Positions 16,970 to 28,029 of a DNA stretch of 64,000 nt are shown here, piece after piece. The position numbers and the translations under genes were made by a program. The notes under the pieces were generated by a model. That model saw only the letters and a program-made list of their open reading frames with translations, did not search any database and was not told where the DNA came from. Source of the DNA: DTKY01 sp037440765 (lineage in GTDB: Bacteria; Acidobacteriota; Terriglobia; Bryobacterales; Bryobacteraceae). The DNA is taken from the NCBI GenBank assembly GCA_037440765.1, contig JBBITL010000020.1, positions 9,112 through 73,111 on the forward strand, in the 5' to 3' direction. Numbering within the stretch: the stretch's first letter is position 1; each line of letters opens with the position of its first letter.

Positions 16970-17830
16970 ATGCACTACCCGGTCATGCGCGAGGAAGTGC
17001 TCCAGTACCTGGCCATACAGCCGGAGGGAACCTACCTGGACGCTACAGCCGGGCTGGGAGGGCACACGGCAGCCATCGCCGGGAGGCTGACCTCCGGCAT
17101 CGTGATTGCCTGCGACAGGGACCGGGAGTCGCTGGAAATCGCCCGGCGCAACGCGGCGCCCTGGGCCGGCCGCGTCCGCTTCGAACAGGCGAGGTTTTCA
17201 GAGCTGCGCTCGGTGCTGGACCGGGCGGGAGTGGACCGGGTGGACGGCCTGCTGGCCGACCTGGGCGCCAGCCGGTTTCAGCTTACGGACGCCGCCCGAG
17301 GGTTTTCGTTCCAGTCCGACGGCCCCCTGGACATGCGCATGAGCCGCAGCCAGGAGACAACCGCTGCGGACATTGTCAATACGGCCGCCGAAAAGGCGTT
17401 GGCCGACCTGATCTTTCAGTTCGGCCAGGAAAGGAGGGCGCGGAAGATTGCCAGAGCCATCGTTCGGGCGCGGCCGATTCAAAGCACACTGCACTTGGCC
17501 AGAGTAGTGGAGCGGGCCGCGCCCCGAACGGGTCGTCTTCACCCGGCGACTCAGACGTTCATGAGTCTGCGCATAGCGGTGAACCAGGAGGCGGAGGAAC
17601 TGGACAGGTTATTGGAACTGGCGCCGGAGCTTGTCAGGGCGAACCGGCCGATTGTCATCATATCGTTCATGTCACTTGAGGACACCAAGGTAAAGAGGGC
17701 ATTCCAAGGTTTGGCGCGGAGCGGCCGCGCGAAGATACTGACCAAGCACGTGGTCCGGCCGTCGGAGGCGGAACTGCGCGAGAACGCGGCGTCGCGCAGC
17801 GGCCGGCTGAGGGCACTGTTAGTCGTGTAG
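16970..17830 (+). CDS. rsmH: 16S rRNA (cytosine(1402)-N4)-methyltransferase
   Basis: A 286-residue MraW/RsmH protein. It starts HYPVMREEVLQYL and has the SAM loop DATAGLGGHTAAI, GLLADLGASRFQLTDAARGFSF and the late motifs ALRIAVNQE-like SLRIAVNQEAEELD and RPIVIISFMSLED. It methylates C1402 in the decoding centre. It is slightly shorter than most homologues (about 300-310). It lies 6 bp after mraZ. Confidence 0.95.
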   Translation: MHYPVMREEVLQYLAIQPEGTYLDATAGLGGHTAAIAGRLTSGIVIACDRDRESLEIARRNAAPWAGRVRFEQARFSELRSVLDRAGVDRVDGLLADLGASRFQLTDAARGFSFQSDGPLDMRMSRSQETTAADIVNTAAEKALADLIFQFGQERRARKIARAIVRARPIQSTLHLARVVERAAPRTGRLHPATQTFMSLRIAVNQEAEELDRLLELAPELVRANRPIVIISFMSLEDTKVKRAFQGLARSGRAKILTKHVVRPSEAELRENAASRSGRLRALLVV

Positions 17831-17843
17831 CTGGGAGCGAGCT

Positions 17844-18332
17844 ATGGCGAGTCAGGCGAGTTCTTTCGACCATGAATCACGCACCGGGCGGAGCGGCACG
17901 GCGCATCCGGCGGGAGCAGTGAGGCAGGCAGCTTCCTGCCGGCTGCCTCCGCTGCCGAACGAGGAGATATACCTCTACCGGAAGCCCATCGACAATTCCG
18001 GCGTCGTCCGGCAGTCCGACCCCGCGGCGCGCGGGCGGTGCTGGCGCTGGGTGGCGACCGCCACGGCTATCACAATCGTGCTGGCGGCCATGCTGTGGCC
18101 AGGCGCTCACGCGCTGCTGGCCGGCTACCGGATTGAGTCTCTGAAAGCCACCCAGCAACTGCTGCGGGCGGAACTGGCGTCCCTGGAATTGGAAGAGGCG
18201 CGCCTGCTCAGCCCCGAAAAGCTGGATGAGATGGCCAGGGAGCAGCAGTTGATTGACCCGGCTCCCGACCAGGTCGTGCAGCTTGCCCCCGCGGCGGACG
18301 GGTCACTGGCGCGGAACCTGAAGTCCAGGTAA
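17844..18332 (+). CDS. ftsL: FtsL-like bitopic division protein
   Basis: A 162-residue protein of unconserved sequence with the FtsL layout. A cytoplasmic N-terminus of about 68 residues precedes one membrane helix (ATAITIVLAAMLWPGAHALL, about 71-90). A periplasmic coiled coil follows (residues 95-140, IESLKATQQLLRAELASL), and a short tail. Its place between rsmH and ftsI is the usual place of ftsL. In other bacteria FtsL forms the FtsQLB complex that activates FtsWI. Assignment rests on topology and position. Confidence 0.75.
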   Translation: MASQASSFDHESRTGRSGTAHPAGAVRQAASCRLPPLPNEEIYLYRKPIDNSGVVRQSDPAARGRCWRWVATATAITIVLAAMLWPGAHALLAGYRIESLKATQQLLRAELASLELEEARLLSPEKLDEMAREQQLIDPAPDQVVQLAPAADGSLARNLKSR

Positions 18333-18359
18333 GAGGGCGGGTGGCTGTGGAGGGCACGC

Positions 18360-20360
18360 ATGCCGGACGCGCGGGAGAAACGGTCCAGGACACGAGCCAC
18401 AGCGCTGGCGGTGGTGCTGGCCGCCTGGTTCGCCGTGATCGCCGGCCGCCTGCTACAGTTGCAGGTCTTCCAGCATAGCCACTACCGCGGGCTGTCCGAC
18501 AGGCGCACAACCGGCGTGGTGGAGATCCGCGCGCGCCGCGGGACCATCTTCGACCGCGCCGGCCGCCCGCTGGCCCTGAGCCTGCCGGCCGACAGCGTGG
18601 CCGTCAATCCGAGGCTCGCCCCCGAGCCCCAGATCACGGCCGGGTTCCTGGCTCCGGTTCTAGGGCTGAACCAGCGGGAACTGGAAGAGAAACTGGAAGC
18701 CGCGGCTCGCCAGCGGCGCGGGTTCCTCTGGATAAAGCGCAGGGTCAGCTTCGCCGAGTCCGACAGGCTGCGCCGTCTCGGGTTATGGTGGGTGGAACTG
18801 CGTCCGGATAACCTGCGCGCCTACCCCAAGGGGATCCTGGCGGCGCACATCCTGGGCGGGGTGGATTTCGAGGAACGCGGCAACGCCGGCATCGAGCAGG
18901 GCTTCGAGGAGGAGTTGCGCGGCAGGCCCGGCGCGGCGCGCGTGGTCCGCGACGTGGAGCGCCGCGGCGTGGATTCGCGCACGGACGTCCCGGCGCAGCC
19001 AGGCACGAACATCACCCTCACCATCGACGAGCGTATCCAGCACGTCGCTGAGCGGGAACTGGCCAGAGCGGCTCAACTGCACAACAGCCGGTCCGGCAGC
19101 GTGGTGGTGATGGACCCCAACAACGGCGACATCCTGGCCCTGGCCAGCTACCCCCCGTATGATCCGAACCTGCCGATGAGGTCCGCGACGGACGTGGAAA
19201 AGCGCGCCAACCACGCCCTCTCGGTGCCCTTCGAGCCGGGTTCCGTCTTCAAGGTGATCACGGTTGCGGCCGCCATGGAGGCGACGCGACTAACCCCCGA
19301 TACGATGATCGACTGCGGCGGAGGCCGGATCAACCTGTTTGGCCGCGTCATCCGCGACCACCAGCCCTACGGCGTCCTGCCCGTCTCCGGCGTGCTCGCC
19401 AAGAGCAGCAACATCGGCTCGATCCAGATCGGGCTCGCCGTCGGCGAGCGCAATCTGCTGAACTACGTGCGGCGCTTCGGGTTCGGCCGCTCCACGGGGA
19501 TACCTCTGCCTGGAGAATCCGCCGGGAAGGTGCGGGACCTGGAGGATTGGGGCCGCACCTCGATAGGAAGCGTGGCCATGGGCCACGAGATCAGCGCGAC
19601 CAGCGTGCAACTGGCGCAGGCGACTGCGGCTATCGCTAACGGCGGACTATTGGTCAAGCCCCGGCTGGTGCTGAGCAGGCAGCGTCCGGGAGAGCAGGCC
19701 GAGGTGATGCCGGCGCCAACCCCGGTCTCCATCATCCGCCCGGAGACGGCCATCACCGTGCGCCGGATGATGGAAGGCGTGGTGCTCAACGGAACCGGCA
19801 AGCTGGCCAGGCTGGACGGCTACACGGCCGGCGGCAAGACCGGTTCGGCGCAGATCTACGACCCGAAGTGCCGCTGCTACCTGCACGTCTACAATTCCTC
19901 GTTCGCGGGTTTCGCCCCGGTGGCCAACCCCGCCGTGGTGGTGGTGGTCACCATCAACGGCGCGCCGGTTTTCGGCGGGGCACTGGCGGCGCCGGTTTTC
20001 CGCGACGTGGCGATGGCCGCGCTGCGGGCACGCAATGTTCCCAGGGATCTTCCCGACAATCCTCCCCCTCGGGAAGGTGCGCCGGCCGATCTGGCAGACC
20101 TGGCGATTGCCGACCTGGGGTCCCCGGCGGCGCTGCTCCCGGCGCCGGGGACCCCGGAGCGCGAAGGGCCGTCGCGGGACCTCTGGGGTCCGCGGGTGCC
20201 GGACTTCTACGGCAAGACGATGCGGGCCGTGCTGGAGGAGACCGCCGAGCTGGGCCTTGCGGTCGAGGTGACCGGCAGCGGCGTGGCGCGCGCGCAAGCC
20301 CCCATCGCCGGCAGCATCCTTCCGCACGGGGGCCGCGTGCGGGTTGTTTTCGCTCGATAG
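18360..20360 (+). CDS. ftsI: Division transpeptidase FtsI (PBP3-like) with C-terminal PASTA domain
   Basis: A 666-residue class B penicillin-binding protein. One N-terminal membrane anchor (residues 13-35) is followed by the dimerisation domain with RRGTIFDRAGRPLAL. The transpeptidase domain has Ser295-x-x-Lys298 (EPGSVFK), Ser349-Ser350-Asn351 and Lys493-Thr-Gly. A Pro/Ala-rich linker (about 553-610) leads to a PASTA domain (about 611-666, VPDFYGKTMRAVLEETAELG). FtsI cross-links septal peptidoglycan with FtsW. A PASTA tail is common in Gram-positive PBP2x and SpoVD and less usual in diderms. Confidence 0.93.
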   Translation: MPDAREKRSRTRATALAVVLAAWFAVIAGRLLQLQVFQHSHYRGLSDRRTTGVVEIRARRGTIFDRAGRPLALSLPADSVAVNPRLAPEPQITAGFLAPVLGLNQRELEEKLEAAARQRRGFLWIKRRVSFAESDRLRRLGLWWVELRPDNLRAYPKGILAAHILGGVDFEERGNAGIEQGFEEELRGRPGAARVVRDVERRGVDSRTDVPAQPGTNITLTIDERIQHVAERELARAAQLHNSRSGSVVVMDPNNGDILALASYPPYDPNLPMRSATDVEKRANHALSVPFEPGSVFKVITVAAAMEATRLTPDTMIDCGGGRINLFGRVIRDHQPYGVLPVSGVLAKSSNIGSIQIGLAVGERNLLNYVRRFGFGRSTGIPLPGESAGKVRDLEDWGRTSIGSVAMGHEISATSVQLAQATAAIANGGLLVKPRLVLSRQRPGEQAEVMPAPTPVSIIRPETAITVRRMMEGVVLNGTGKLARLDGYTAGGKTGSAQIYDPKCRCYLHVYNSSFAGFAPVANPAVVVVVTINGAPVFGGALAAPVFRDVAMAALRARNVPRDLPDNPPPREGAPADLADLAIADLGSPAALLPAPGTPEREGPSRDLWGPRVPDFYGKTMRAVLEETAELGLAVEVTGSGVARAQAPIAGSILPHGGRVRVVFAR

Positions 20361-20365
20361 GGATA

Positions 20366-21849
<1,484 letters not shown>

Positions 21850-21853
<4 letters not shown>

Positions 21854-23193
21854 ATTTTCCTCTTTCGGCCGTCGCTGCCGCGCTCGGGCTTTCGCGGGCG
21901 TTGCTGCCGCACAGCCAGGTCACCGGCTGGAGCGTGGATTCCCGCACCATCGCTCCCGGAGACTTGTACTTCGCCATAGCGGGCCCGAACCATGACGGTC
22001 ACGACTTCGTGCGGGACGCGCTGGCCAAGGGAGCGGCGGCGGCCATCGTCGAGCGGCCCGTAGCGGCGGAGGGCGTCACGTTCGAGGTCGCCGACACGCT
22101 CGCGGCGCTCGGAGCCCTGGCCCGCTGGGCGCGGGCGCAATGGAAGGGGCGAGTGGTGGGCGTCACGGGCAGCGCCGGCAAGACCACCACCAAGGAGATC
22201 ATCGCGCGGTTGCTGGCCTCGCGCATGGAGGTGGGCAAGTCCGCCGGCAACCTCAACAACCACATCGGGCTGCCCCTGTCGCTTCTCCGCCTGCCGGCGG
22301 ATGCGCCGGCCGCCGTGCTGGAGATGGGGATGAACCATGCCGGAGAGATACGGCGGCTGGCCAGCATCGCCGCTCCCGATATCGGCGTGGTTACCAACGT
22401 GGGCCACGCTCACGTGGAGAACTTCGACTCGATCGAGGGCGTGGCGCTGGCCAAGCGCGAGCTGATCGAGTCACTCTCCCCGGAGGGCGTGGCGGTGCTG
22501 AACGCCGATGACGCCAGGGTGTCGCGGTTCCGGCTGGTCAACGCCGGCCGTTCGATCACCTTCGGCCTGACGGCGGGCGCCGATGTCAGGGCCGAGGATG
22601 TGGAAGGGCGTCCGGGGGGAGTGCGGTTTCGGGTGGGCGAAGCACGCTTCGATTGCCCGCTGGCGGGGACCCACAATGTGCTGAACGTGCTGGCCGGGCT
22701 GGCCGTGGCGGGGCTGTTCGGCATCGAGCCGCGCGAGCTGGCCGGAGCCGTGTCGTTGCTGGAGCCAGGCGAGAGGCGGGGCCGGAGGCTGGTCCACGGC
22801 GGCGTAACGGTGCTGGATGACTGCTACAACGCCAACCCGGAGGCGGTTCACCGGATGCTGGACCTGCTGGCGGCCGAGCCCGCCGGGCGAAGGCTGGCCG
22901 TGCTCGGAGAAATGCTCGAGCTGGGGGAGATGTCCAGGACCCTGCACCGCGAGGCGGGCCGGTACGCCGCCGCGCTCGGCATCGACGCGCTGGTCGCAAT
23001 CCGCGGCGCGGCGGCCGAGATCATCGCGGGCGCGGTTGAAGCCGGCATGCCGAAAGACGCGGTGTTCTACTTCGACGAGCCCGCGCAGGCAGGCGAGTTT
23101 ATCGCCGCGCTGGCCCGCGCGGGCGATGCGGTTCTCTTCAAAGGCTCGCGCGGAACCCGCGTCGAGCTGGCGCTGGAAAGGTTCATGAGTTAG
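21850..23193 (+). CDS. murF: UDP-MurNAc-tripeptide D-alanyl-D-alanine ligase
   Basis: A 447-residue Mur ligase. Motifs are VDSRTIAPGDLYFAIAG, the ATP loop GVTGSAGKTTTKEII, EMGMNHAGEI and the late motif DDCYNANP. It adds D-Ala-D-Ala to complete the cytoplasmic muropeptide. The GTG start overlaps the murE stop (GTGA). No ddl gene is present in the cluster, so D-Ala-D-Ala must be made by a ligase encoded elsewhere. Confidence 0.95.
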
Positions 23194-23198
23194 TAGCG

Positions 23199-24332
23199 AT
23201 GCTCTACTGGCTGCTCTACGAGGTGCTGCACCCCAACGTCCTCTCGTTTCCCCTTTTCGGGTATGTGACGGTCAGGACGGCGTTCGCGGGCATCACCGCC
23301 ATGCTGGTGTCGCTGGCGCTTGGTCCGTGGATGATCGGCAAGCTCCGGCGGCTCCAGATCGGCCAGCACATACGCGAGGAGGGGCCGCAGTCTCACCAGC
23401 GGAAGGCGGGGACGCCGACCATGGGCGGCGTGCTGATCATCGTTTCGATCGTGGTGCCGACGCTGCTGTGGGCGAACCTGCGCAACCCCCATGTGTGGGT
23501 TGCGCTGTTCGGCCTGGTGAGCTTCGGCGCCATAGGTTTCTGGGACGACTACGCCAAGGTGCGGAAGCAGCGGAACCTGGGACTGACTGGACGCAGGAAG
23601 TTCCTGTTGCAGGTGCTGGCCGCGCTGATGGTGGGGTTGCTGCTGCTAGGCCTTCACGCCACCGGACACTACTCGACCACCATGAACGTGCCGTTCTTCA
23701 AGCAATTGCAGCCGGACATGCTGGTGGACGCCTGGCTGCAGAACCCGCTCACCTACCCCTTCGCTTTCGTTTTCTTCTTTCTGTTCCTGGTGGTGGTCGT
23801 CGTCGGGTCGGCCAACGCCGTCAATCTCACCGACGGGCTGGACGGACTGGCCATCGGCCTGATGATCATCGCCTCCGGAGCCATGACCGTGCTCACCTAC
23901 ATGAGCGGGCACGCGCAGTTTGCCGCCTATCTGGATCTGATCCGGCTTCCGCGCTCCGGCGAGCTGACCATCTTCTGCGGCGCCATGACCGGCGCGTCGA
24001 TCGGGTTCCTCTGGTACAACGCCCACCCGGCGGAGATCTTCATGGGCGACGTGGGCTCGCTCTCGCTCGGCGGCGCCATGGCCACCGTGTCGGTGCTGAT
24101 CAAGCAGGAGATCCTGCTGCTGTTCATCGCGGGCGTATACGTTCTGGAGACGCTGTCGGTAGTGCTTCAGGTTTCCAGCTACAAGCTCCGGCGGAAGCGC
24201 ATATTCAAGATGGCGCCGCTGCACCATCATTTCGAGGCGCTCGGCTGGCAGGAGTCCAAGATCATCGTGCGCTTCTGGATCGCCGGGCTGGTGATGGCGC
24301 TGTTCGCGCTGACCACGCTGAAACTGAGGTGA
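23199..24332 (+). CDS. mraY: Phospho-MurNAc-pentapeptide transferase
   Basis: A 377-residue integral membrane enzyme of about ten helices. Conserved cytoplasmic motifs are KAGTPTMGGVLII, FWDDYAKVRKQRNLGL, the catalytic NLTDGLDGLAIG and FMGDVGSLSLGG, with the HHHFE loop (APLHHHFEALGW) near the end. It transfers phospho-MurNAc-pentapeptide to undecaprenyl phosphate, forming lipid I. Length is normal and it overlaps or abuts murD. Confidence 0.97.
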   Translation: MLYWLLYEVLHPNVLSFPLFGYVTVRTAFAGITAMLVSLALGPWMIGKLRRLQIGQHIREEGPQSHQRKAGTPTMGGVLIIVSIVVPTLLWANLRNPHVWVALFGLVSFGAIGFWDDYAKVRKQRNLGLTGRRKFLLQVLAALMVGLLLLGLHATGHYSTTMNVPFFKQLQPDMLVDAWLQNPLTYPFAFVFFFLFLVVVVVGSANAVNLTDGLDGLAIGLMIIASGAMTVLTYMSGHAQFAAYLDLIRLPRSGELTIFCGAMTGASIGFLWYNAHPAEIFMGDVGSLSLGGAMATVSVLIKQEILLLFIAGVYVLETLSVVLQVSSYKLRRKRIFKMAPLHHHFEALGWQESKIIVRFWIAGLVMALFALTTLKLR

Positions 24333-24337
24333 CGGCT

Positions 24338-25678
24338 TTGGATTTTGCGGGCGTGAGAGTCGTGGTCGTGGGGCTGGCCAGGTCGGGGCTGGCCGCCGCC
24401 GAGTTGCTCGCCTCCAAGAACGCGATGGTGACGGCCTGCGACGCCAAACCGCTGGGGGAATTGCCGGGCGCGGCTGAGGCGCTGGAGCGCCTGCGGGTGC
24501 CGTTCCGCCCGCAGTCGTGGGAAACCCTGGCGAACGCGGAGTGGATCGTCATTTCCCCGGGCGTTCCCGCGGACCTGGAGGTGCTGAACAAAGCCCGCCG
24601 GCAGGGCGTCCGCGTGATCGGAGAAGTGGAACTGGCGGGGTTCTTCCTCCAGGGCGAGACCATCGGCATCACCGGATCGAACGGCAAGACCACCACCACG
24701 GCGCTGGCCGGGCACATCCTGCGCGAGTGCGGCATCGACCACCAGGTGGGGGGAAACATCGGAACCGTCCCGGCCGCGGCCATGGCCGGCGCCTCGGCCC
24801 CCGGACGCTGGAACGTGCTCGAGTTGTCCAGCTTCCAGTTGGAGACCATCGAGCGGTTCCGGGCGAGGGTCGCAATGGTGCTTAACATCACTCCGGATCA
24901 CCTGGACCGGCACTACACCTTCGAGGCGTACACGAACGCCAAGGCGCGCCTGCTGGAGACCCAGCGCGCGGGCGACTTCGCCGTCCTGAACGCGGACAAC
25001 CCGGCTTCGGCCGGGTTGGCGGCGCGCGCGCGGGGCCACCTGCTGTGGTTCAGCCTCACGCGCGGGCTGGACCAGGGGATTTTTCTCGACCAGGATAGCC
25101 TGGTGCTTGAGGGGCGCCCGCTCCTTCAGGTCAGGGAGATTCCGCTGCGGGGGCGGCACAACATCGAGAACGTCATGGCGGCCTCGCTGGCCGCTCACCT
25201 GGCGGGCGCGGCCCATGAGGGCATCGCCGCCGCGATCCGGACGTTCCGCGCCGTCGAACACCGTCTCGAGTTTGTGAGGCGCGTCCGGGGAGCCGACTAC
25301 TACAACGACTCAAAGGCCACCAACGTGGACTCCGCCCTCATGGCCATCGAGGCGCTGAACGGCCCGCTTTGGGTGATCCTGGGCGGCAAGGACAAGGGCG
25401 GCGACTACAGCCCGCTGGCGCCCGCGCTCGCCCGCAAGGCGCGCGGGGCGCTGCTGATCGGGGCGGCCTCCTCCAAGATCGCCGCCGCCCTGGGCGGCGC
25501 CGTGCCGCTGATCGAGTGCGGAACCATGGAGGCCGCGGTTGCGGAGGCGGCCGGGCGGGCAGCGGAGGGGGATACGGTCGTGCTGGCGCCCGCCTGCGCC
25601 AGCTTCGATCAGTTTGACGACTACGAGCACCGCGGGCGGGTGTTCAAGCAGCTTGTCGGGCGACTGGAGGAGGCATGA
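24338..25678 (+). CDS. murD: UDP-MurNAc-L-alanine:D-glutamate ligase
   Basis: A 446-residue Mur ligase beginning MDFAGVRVVVVGLARSG. It has the ATP loop GITGSNGKTTTTALAG, ELSSFQLE, NITPDHLDRH and the late motifs YYNDSKATNVDS and GGKDKGGDY. It adds D-glutamate to UDP-MurNAc-L-Ala. The TTG at 24338 has GAGGTGA six bases upstream. A GTG at 24329 that overlaps the mraY stop is an alternative, adding three residues, but its ribosome site would sit too close. Confidence 0.94.
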   Translation: MDFAGVRVVVVGLARSGLAAAELLASKNAMVTACDAKPLGELPGAAEALERLRVPFRPQSWETLANAEWIVISPGVPADLEVLNKARRQGVRVIGEVELAGFFLQGETIGITGSNGKTTTTALAGHILRECGIDHQVGGNIGTVPAAAMAGASAPGRWNVLELSSFQLETIERFRARVAMVLNITPDHLDRHYTFEAYTNAKARLLETQRAGDFAVLNADNPASAGLAARARGHLLWFSLTRGLDQGIFLDQDSLVLEGRPLLQVREIPLRGRHNIENVMAASLAAHLAGAAHEGIAAAIRTFRAVEHRLEFVRRVRGADYYNDSKATNVDSALMAIEALNGPLWVILGGKDKGGDYSPLAPALARKARGALLIGAASSKIAAALGGAVPLIECGTMEAAVAEAAGRAAEGDTVVLAPACASFDQFDDYEHRGRVFKQLVGRLEEA

Positions 25679-25681
25679 ACA

Positions 25682-25738
25682 GGCCGCTCGCCCGCGCTGC
25701 CGCTCTCGCACAGAACGGCGGCCGTAAGGGAGCGGACC
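25682..25738. repeat. REP-like inverted pair between murD and ftsW
   Basis: A minus-oriented unit (25682-25701, GGCCGCTCGCCCGCGCTGCC) is followed by a plus-oriented one (25713-25738, containing GGCGGCCGTAAGGGAGCGG). The second is almost identical to the inverted unit at 39925-39946. The pair fills the murD-ftsW gap. Confidence 0.6.
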
Positions 25739-25751
25739 AGGGGAGATACAG

Positions 25752-26906
25752 ATGGCGCAACGGATGAAACACGACGGGCTATTGTTCGGCGTCATCCTGG
25801 CCCTGGTGGCGGCCGGACTGCTGATGATGACGAGCGCCTCCTCGGTCACGGCCGACTTGAACCACGGGTCAGGCTGGCATTTCGCCTTCCGCCAGTCGCT
25901 CTGGGCGCTCGCGGCGGTGGTCGCCATGATGGTCCTGAAGAGAGTGGACTACAGGAGGTTCAACTCCGCTCCCTGGGCTTACGCCGCAATGGCCGTGATC
26001 CTCATTCTGCTGATGCTGGTTTACTTCCTGGACCCGCGCGCGCACCGCTGGTTCCGCCTGGGGCTGATGAGCTTTCAGCCTTCGGAATTCGCCAAGCCGG
26101 TTCTTGTGCTGTTCCTGGCGCACTTCGCCGCCCGCCGGGCGCAAGCCATCAACAGCCGGCGCACGCTGATTTGCGCGGCCGTGATTGTGGGACTGGTGGC
26201 CGGAATGGTGATGGTGGCTGACCTGGGCACGGCCGTGGTTATCGCAGCCGCGGCGGCGGCAGTCTTCTGGGTAGCCGGCCTGGAGTGGCGGTTCGCGGCG
26301 GTGGCCGGCGCCATCCTGGCCATAGTCGTCCTGGCCGCCATTGTGGCCAGGCCCTTCCGGATCGCGCGAGTCTTTGGTCACGCTGATCCGGAATACAAGA
26401 CGCTCGACACGGCTCTGGTCCGCCACTTCGATCCGGAGGGCAAGCTCAAGGCCAAGCTCCAGCAGGCCGCCCCGACCGGAGCTGCCAGCCACCATATCAA
26501 CCAGTCGCTGATCGCAGTGGGCAGCGGAGGGCCTCTGGGGGCCGGGCCGATGCGCAGCAGGCAGAAACTGCTCTACCTGCCCGAGGCGCACACCGACTTC
26601 GTCTATGCCGTGATCGCAGAGGAACTGGGATTGTGGGGCGCGCTGCTGTTCGCCGGCGGTTTTCTCATCATCGGCTGGAGGGGCATGCGGATTCATTTTC
26701 GCGCGCCCGACGATTTCGGCCGGTTTGTCGCGCTCGGGGTCACGACGCTGGTGGTGGTTCAGGCCTTCATGAACATCAGCGTCGTCCTCGGCCTGTTTCC
26801 GCCCAAGGGCATCCCTCTGCCACTGGTGAGCTACGGGGGCAGCTCCATGCTGAGCACGCTGATTTCGCTGGGCATTCTGCAAAGCGTGGGTGATCATTCC
26901 GGATGA
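25752..26906 (+). CDS. ftsW: Septal peptidoglycan polymerase FtsW
   Basis: A 384-residue SEDS-family glycosyltransferase with about ten membrane helices. Family motifs include YFLDPRAHRWFRLG, FQPSEFAKPVLVLFLAHF and, near the C-terminus, GLFPPKGIPLPLVSYGGSS. It polymerises lipid II at the septum with FtsI. It overlaps murG by 4 bp (ATGA). The REP-like pair lies directly upstream, so it may be expressed at a different level from murD. Confidence 0.95.
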   Translation: MAQRMKHDGLLFGVILALVAAGLLMMTSASSVTADLNHGSGWHFAFRQSLWALAAVVAMMVLKRVDYRRFNSAPWAYAAMAVILILLMLVYFLDPRAHRWFRLGLMSFQPSEFAKPVLVLFLAHFAARRAQAINSRRTLICAAVIVGLVAGMVMVADLGTAVVIAAAAAAVFWVAGLEWRFAAVAGAILAIVVLAAIVARPFRIARVFGHADPEYKTLDTALVRHFDPEGKLKAKLQQAAPTGAASHHINQSLIAVGSGGPLGAGPMRSRQKLLYLPEAHTDFVYAVIAEELGLWGALLFAGGFLIIGWRGMRIHFRAPDDFGRFVALGVTTLVVVQAFMNISVVLGLFPPKGIPLPLVSYGGSSMLSTLISLGILQSVGDHSG

Positions 26907-28027
26907 GCCCGCCCCTGTCATTTCTTATGGCCGGAGGGGGCACCGGGGGACACGTGCTCCCGCTGGTGGCGGTGGCGCGGGAACTGAGGCGTCGCGGCCA
27001 CCGGCCCTGGTTCATCGGAACGCGGCAGGGCCTGGAAGCGCGGCTGGCGCCTGAAGAGGGCTTCGACATCGAGTGGATCGAGATCGGCGGGCTGAATCGT
27101 GTCGGGCCGGGGCGCGTCCTCAGAACGCTGGCCCAGTTGCCGGCTGCTGTCGCCCGCGTGGCCGGCATGATCGGAACGCACCAGCCGGCTGCCGTGTTCA
27201 GCATGGGGGGCTATGCGGCGGGCCCTGTGATGCTGGCCGCATGGCTGCGCCGAGTCCCCATGGTTCTGATGGAACCCAACGCGGTGGCGGGGATGACCAA
27301 CCGCTGGATGGGGCGGTTCGTCTCGCGGGCGCTGGTCAACTTCCCCCAGGCCGCGCGGCAGTTCCCCGCCGCGAAGACCGAACTGGCGGGGCTGCCCGTG
27401 CGCGAGGAGTTTTTCGCCATCTCGCGCATGCCGCGGGGCGAAGTCCTGTCCGTGCTCATCTCCGGCGGCAGCCAGGGATCGCGGCGCCTGAACCAGGCGG
27501 CGCGGGAAAGCTGGCCGCTTTTTCGCGATTCGGGCCTCAAGATGCGGCTGATCCACCAGAGCGGTCCGCGGGATCACGCGGAGATGGCATCGGAATTCGC
27601 CGCCAGCGGCCTGGCCGGCGAGGTGACGCCGTTCATCCGGGACATGCCCGCAGCGTTCGCCGCGGCCGACCTGGTGGTGTCCCGCTCCGGCGCGGGAGCC
27701 GTGGCGGAGCTGGCGGCGGCGTCCAAGGCCTCCATACTGGTGCCCTTCCCTTTCGCCGCCGGCCAGCACCAGTTGCGCAACGCGGACGCGCTGGCCGAGG
27801 CCGGCGCCGCCCGCCTGGTGACGGACGCGGAACTGACCGGAGAGCGCCTGTTCCGGGAGGTCACGGAACTGGCCGGGACCGAAGGCCTTCTGGAGCGGAT
27901 GGGGGCGGCGGCACGCTCGTTGGCGCGGCCGGGCGCGGCCAGGCGGGCGGCCGACATCCTCGAGGAACTGGCGGCGAGGCGGGTTTCCGTTGACATCCAG
28001 GGAAAAAGCCGGAACAATACGGTATAA
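26903..28027 (+). CDS. murG: UDP-GlcNAc:lipid I GlcNAc transferase
   Basis: A 374-residue GT28 glycosyltransferase. It has the N-terminal glycine loop MAGGGTGGHVLPLVAVA, GGYAAGPVMLAAWL, the donor-site loop ISGGSQGSRRLN and the UDP-GlcNAc region SRSGAGAVAELAAASKASILVP and FAAGQHQLRNA. It makes lipid II at the inner face of the cytoplasmic membrane. It is coupled to ftsW and ends 2 bp before murC. Confidence 0.96.
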   Translation: MSPPLSFLMAGGGTGGHVLPLVAVARELRRRGHRPWFIGTRQGLEARLAPEEGFDIEWIEIGGLNRVGPGRVLRTLAQLPAAVARVAGMIGTHQPAAVFSMGGYAAGPVMLAAWLRRVPMVLMEPNAVAGMTNRWMGRFVSRALVNFPQAARQFPAAKTELAGLPVREEFFAISRMPRGEVLSVLISGGSQGSRRLNQAARESWPLFRDSGLKMRLIHQSGPRDHAEMASEFAASGLAGEVTPFIRDMPAAFAAADLVVSRSGAGAVAELAAASKASILVPFPFAAGQHQLRNADALAEAGAARLVTDAELTGERLFREVTELAGTEGLLERMGAAARSLARPGAARRAADILEELAARRVSVDIQGKSRNNTV

Positions 28028-28029
28028 AA

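Noticed and set aside
23327..24337. Long upstream extension of the murD frame across mraY
   Set aside because: mraY motifs occupy the other frame. The extension is low-complexity and murD has a clear ribosome site and normal N-terminus at 24338.
25675..25769. Short frame starting at the ATG that overlaps the murD stop
   Set aside because: It is made of REP-like repeat DNA and stops at a TGA inside the start of ftsW. There is no protein-like conservation.
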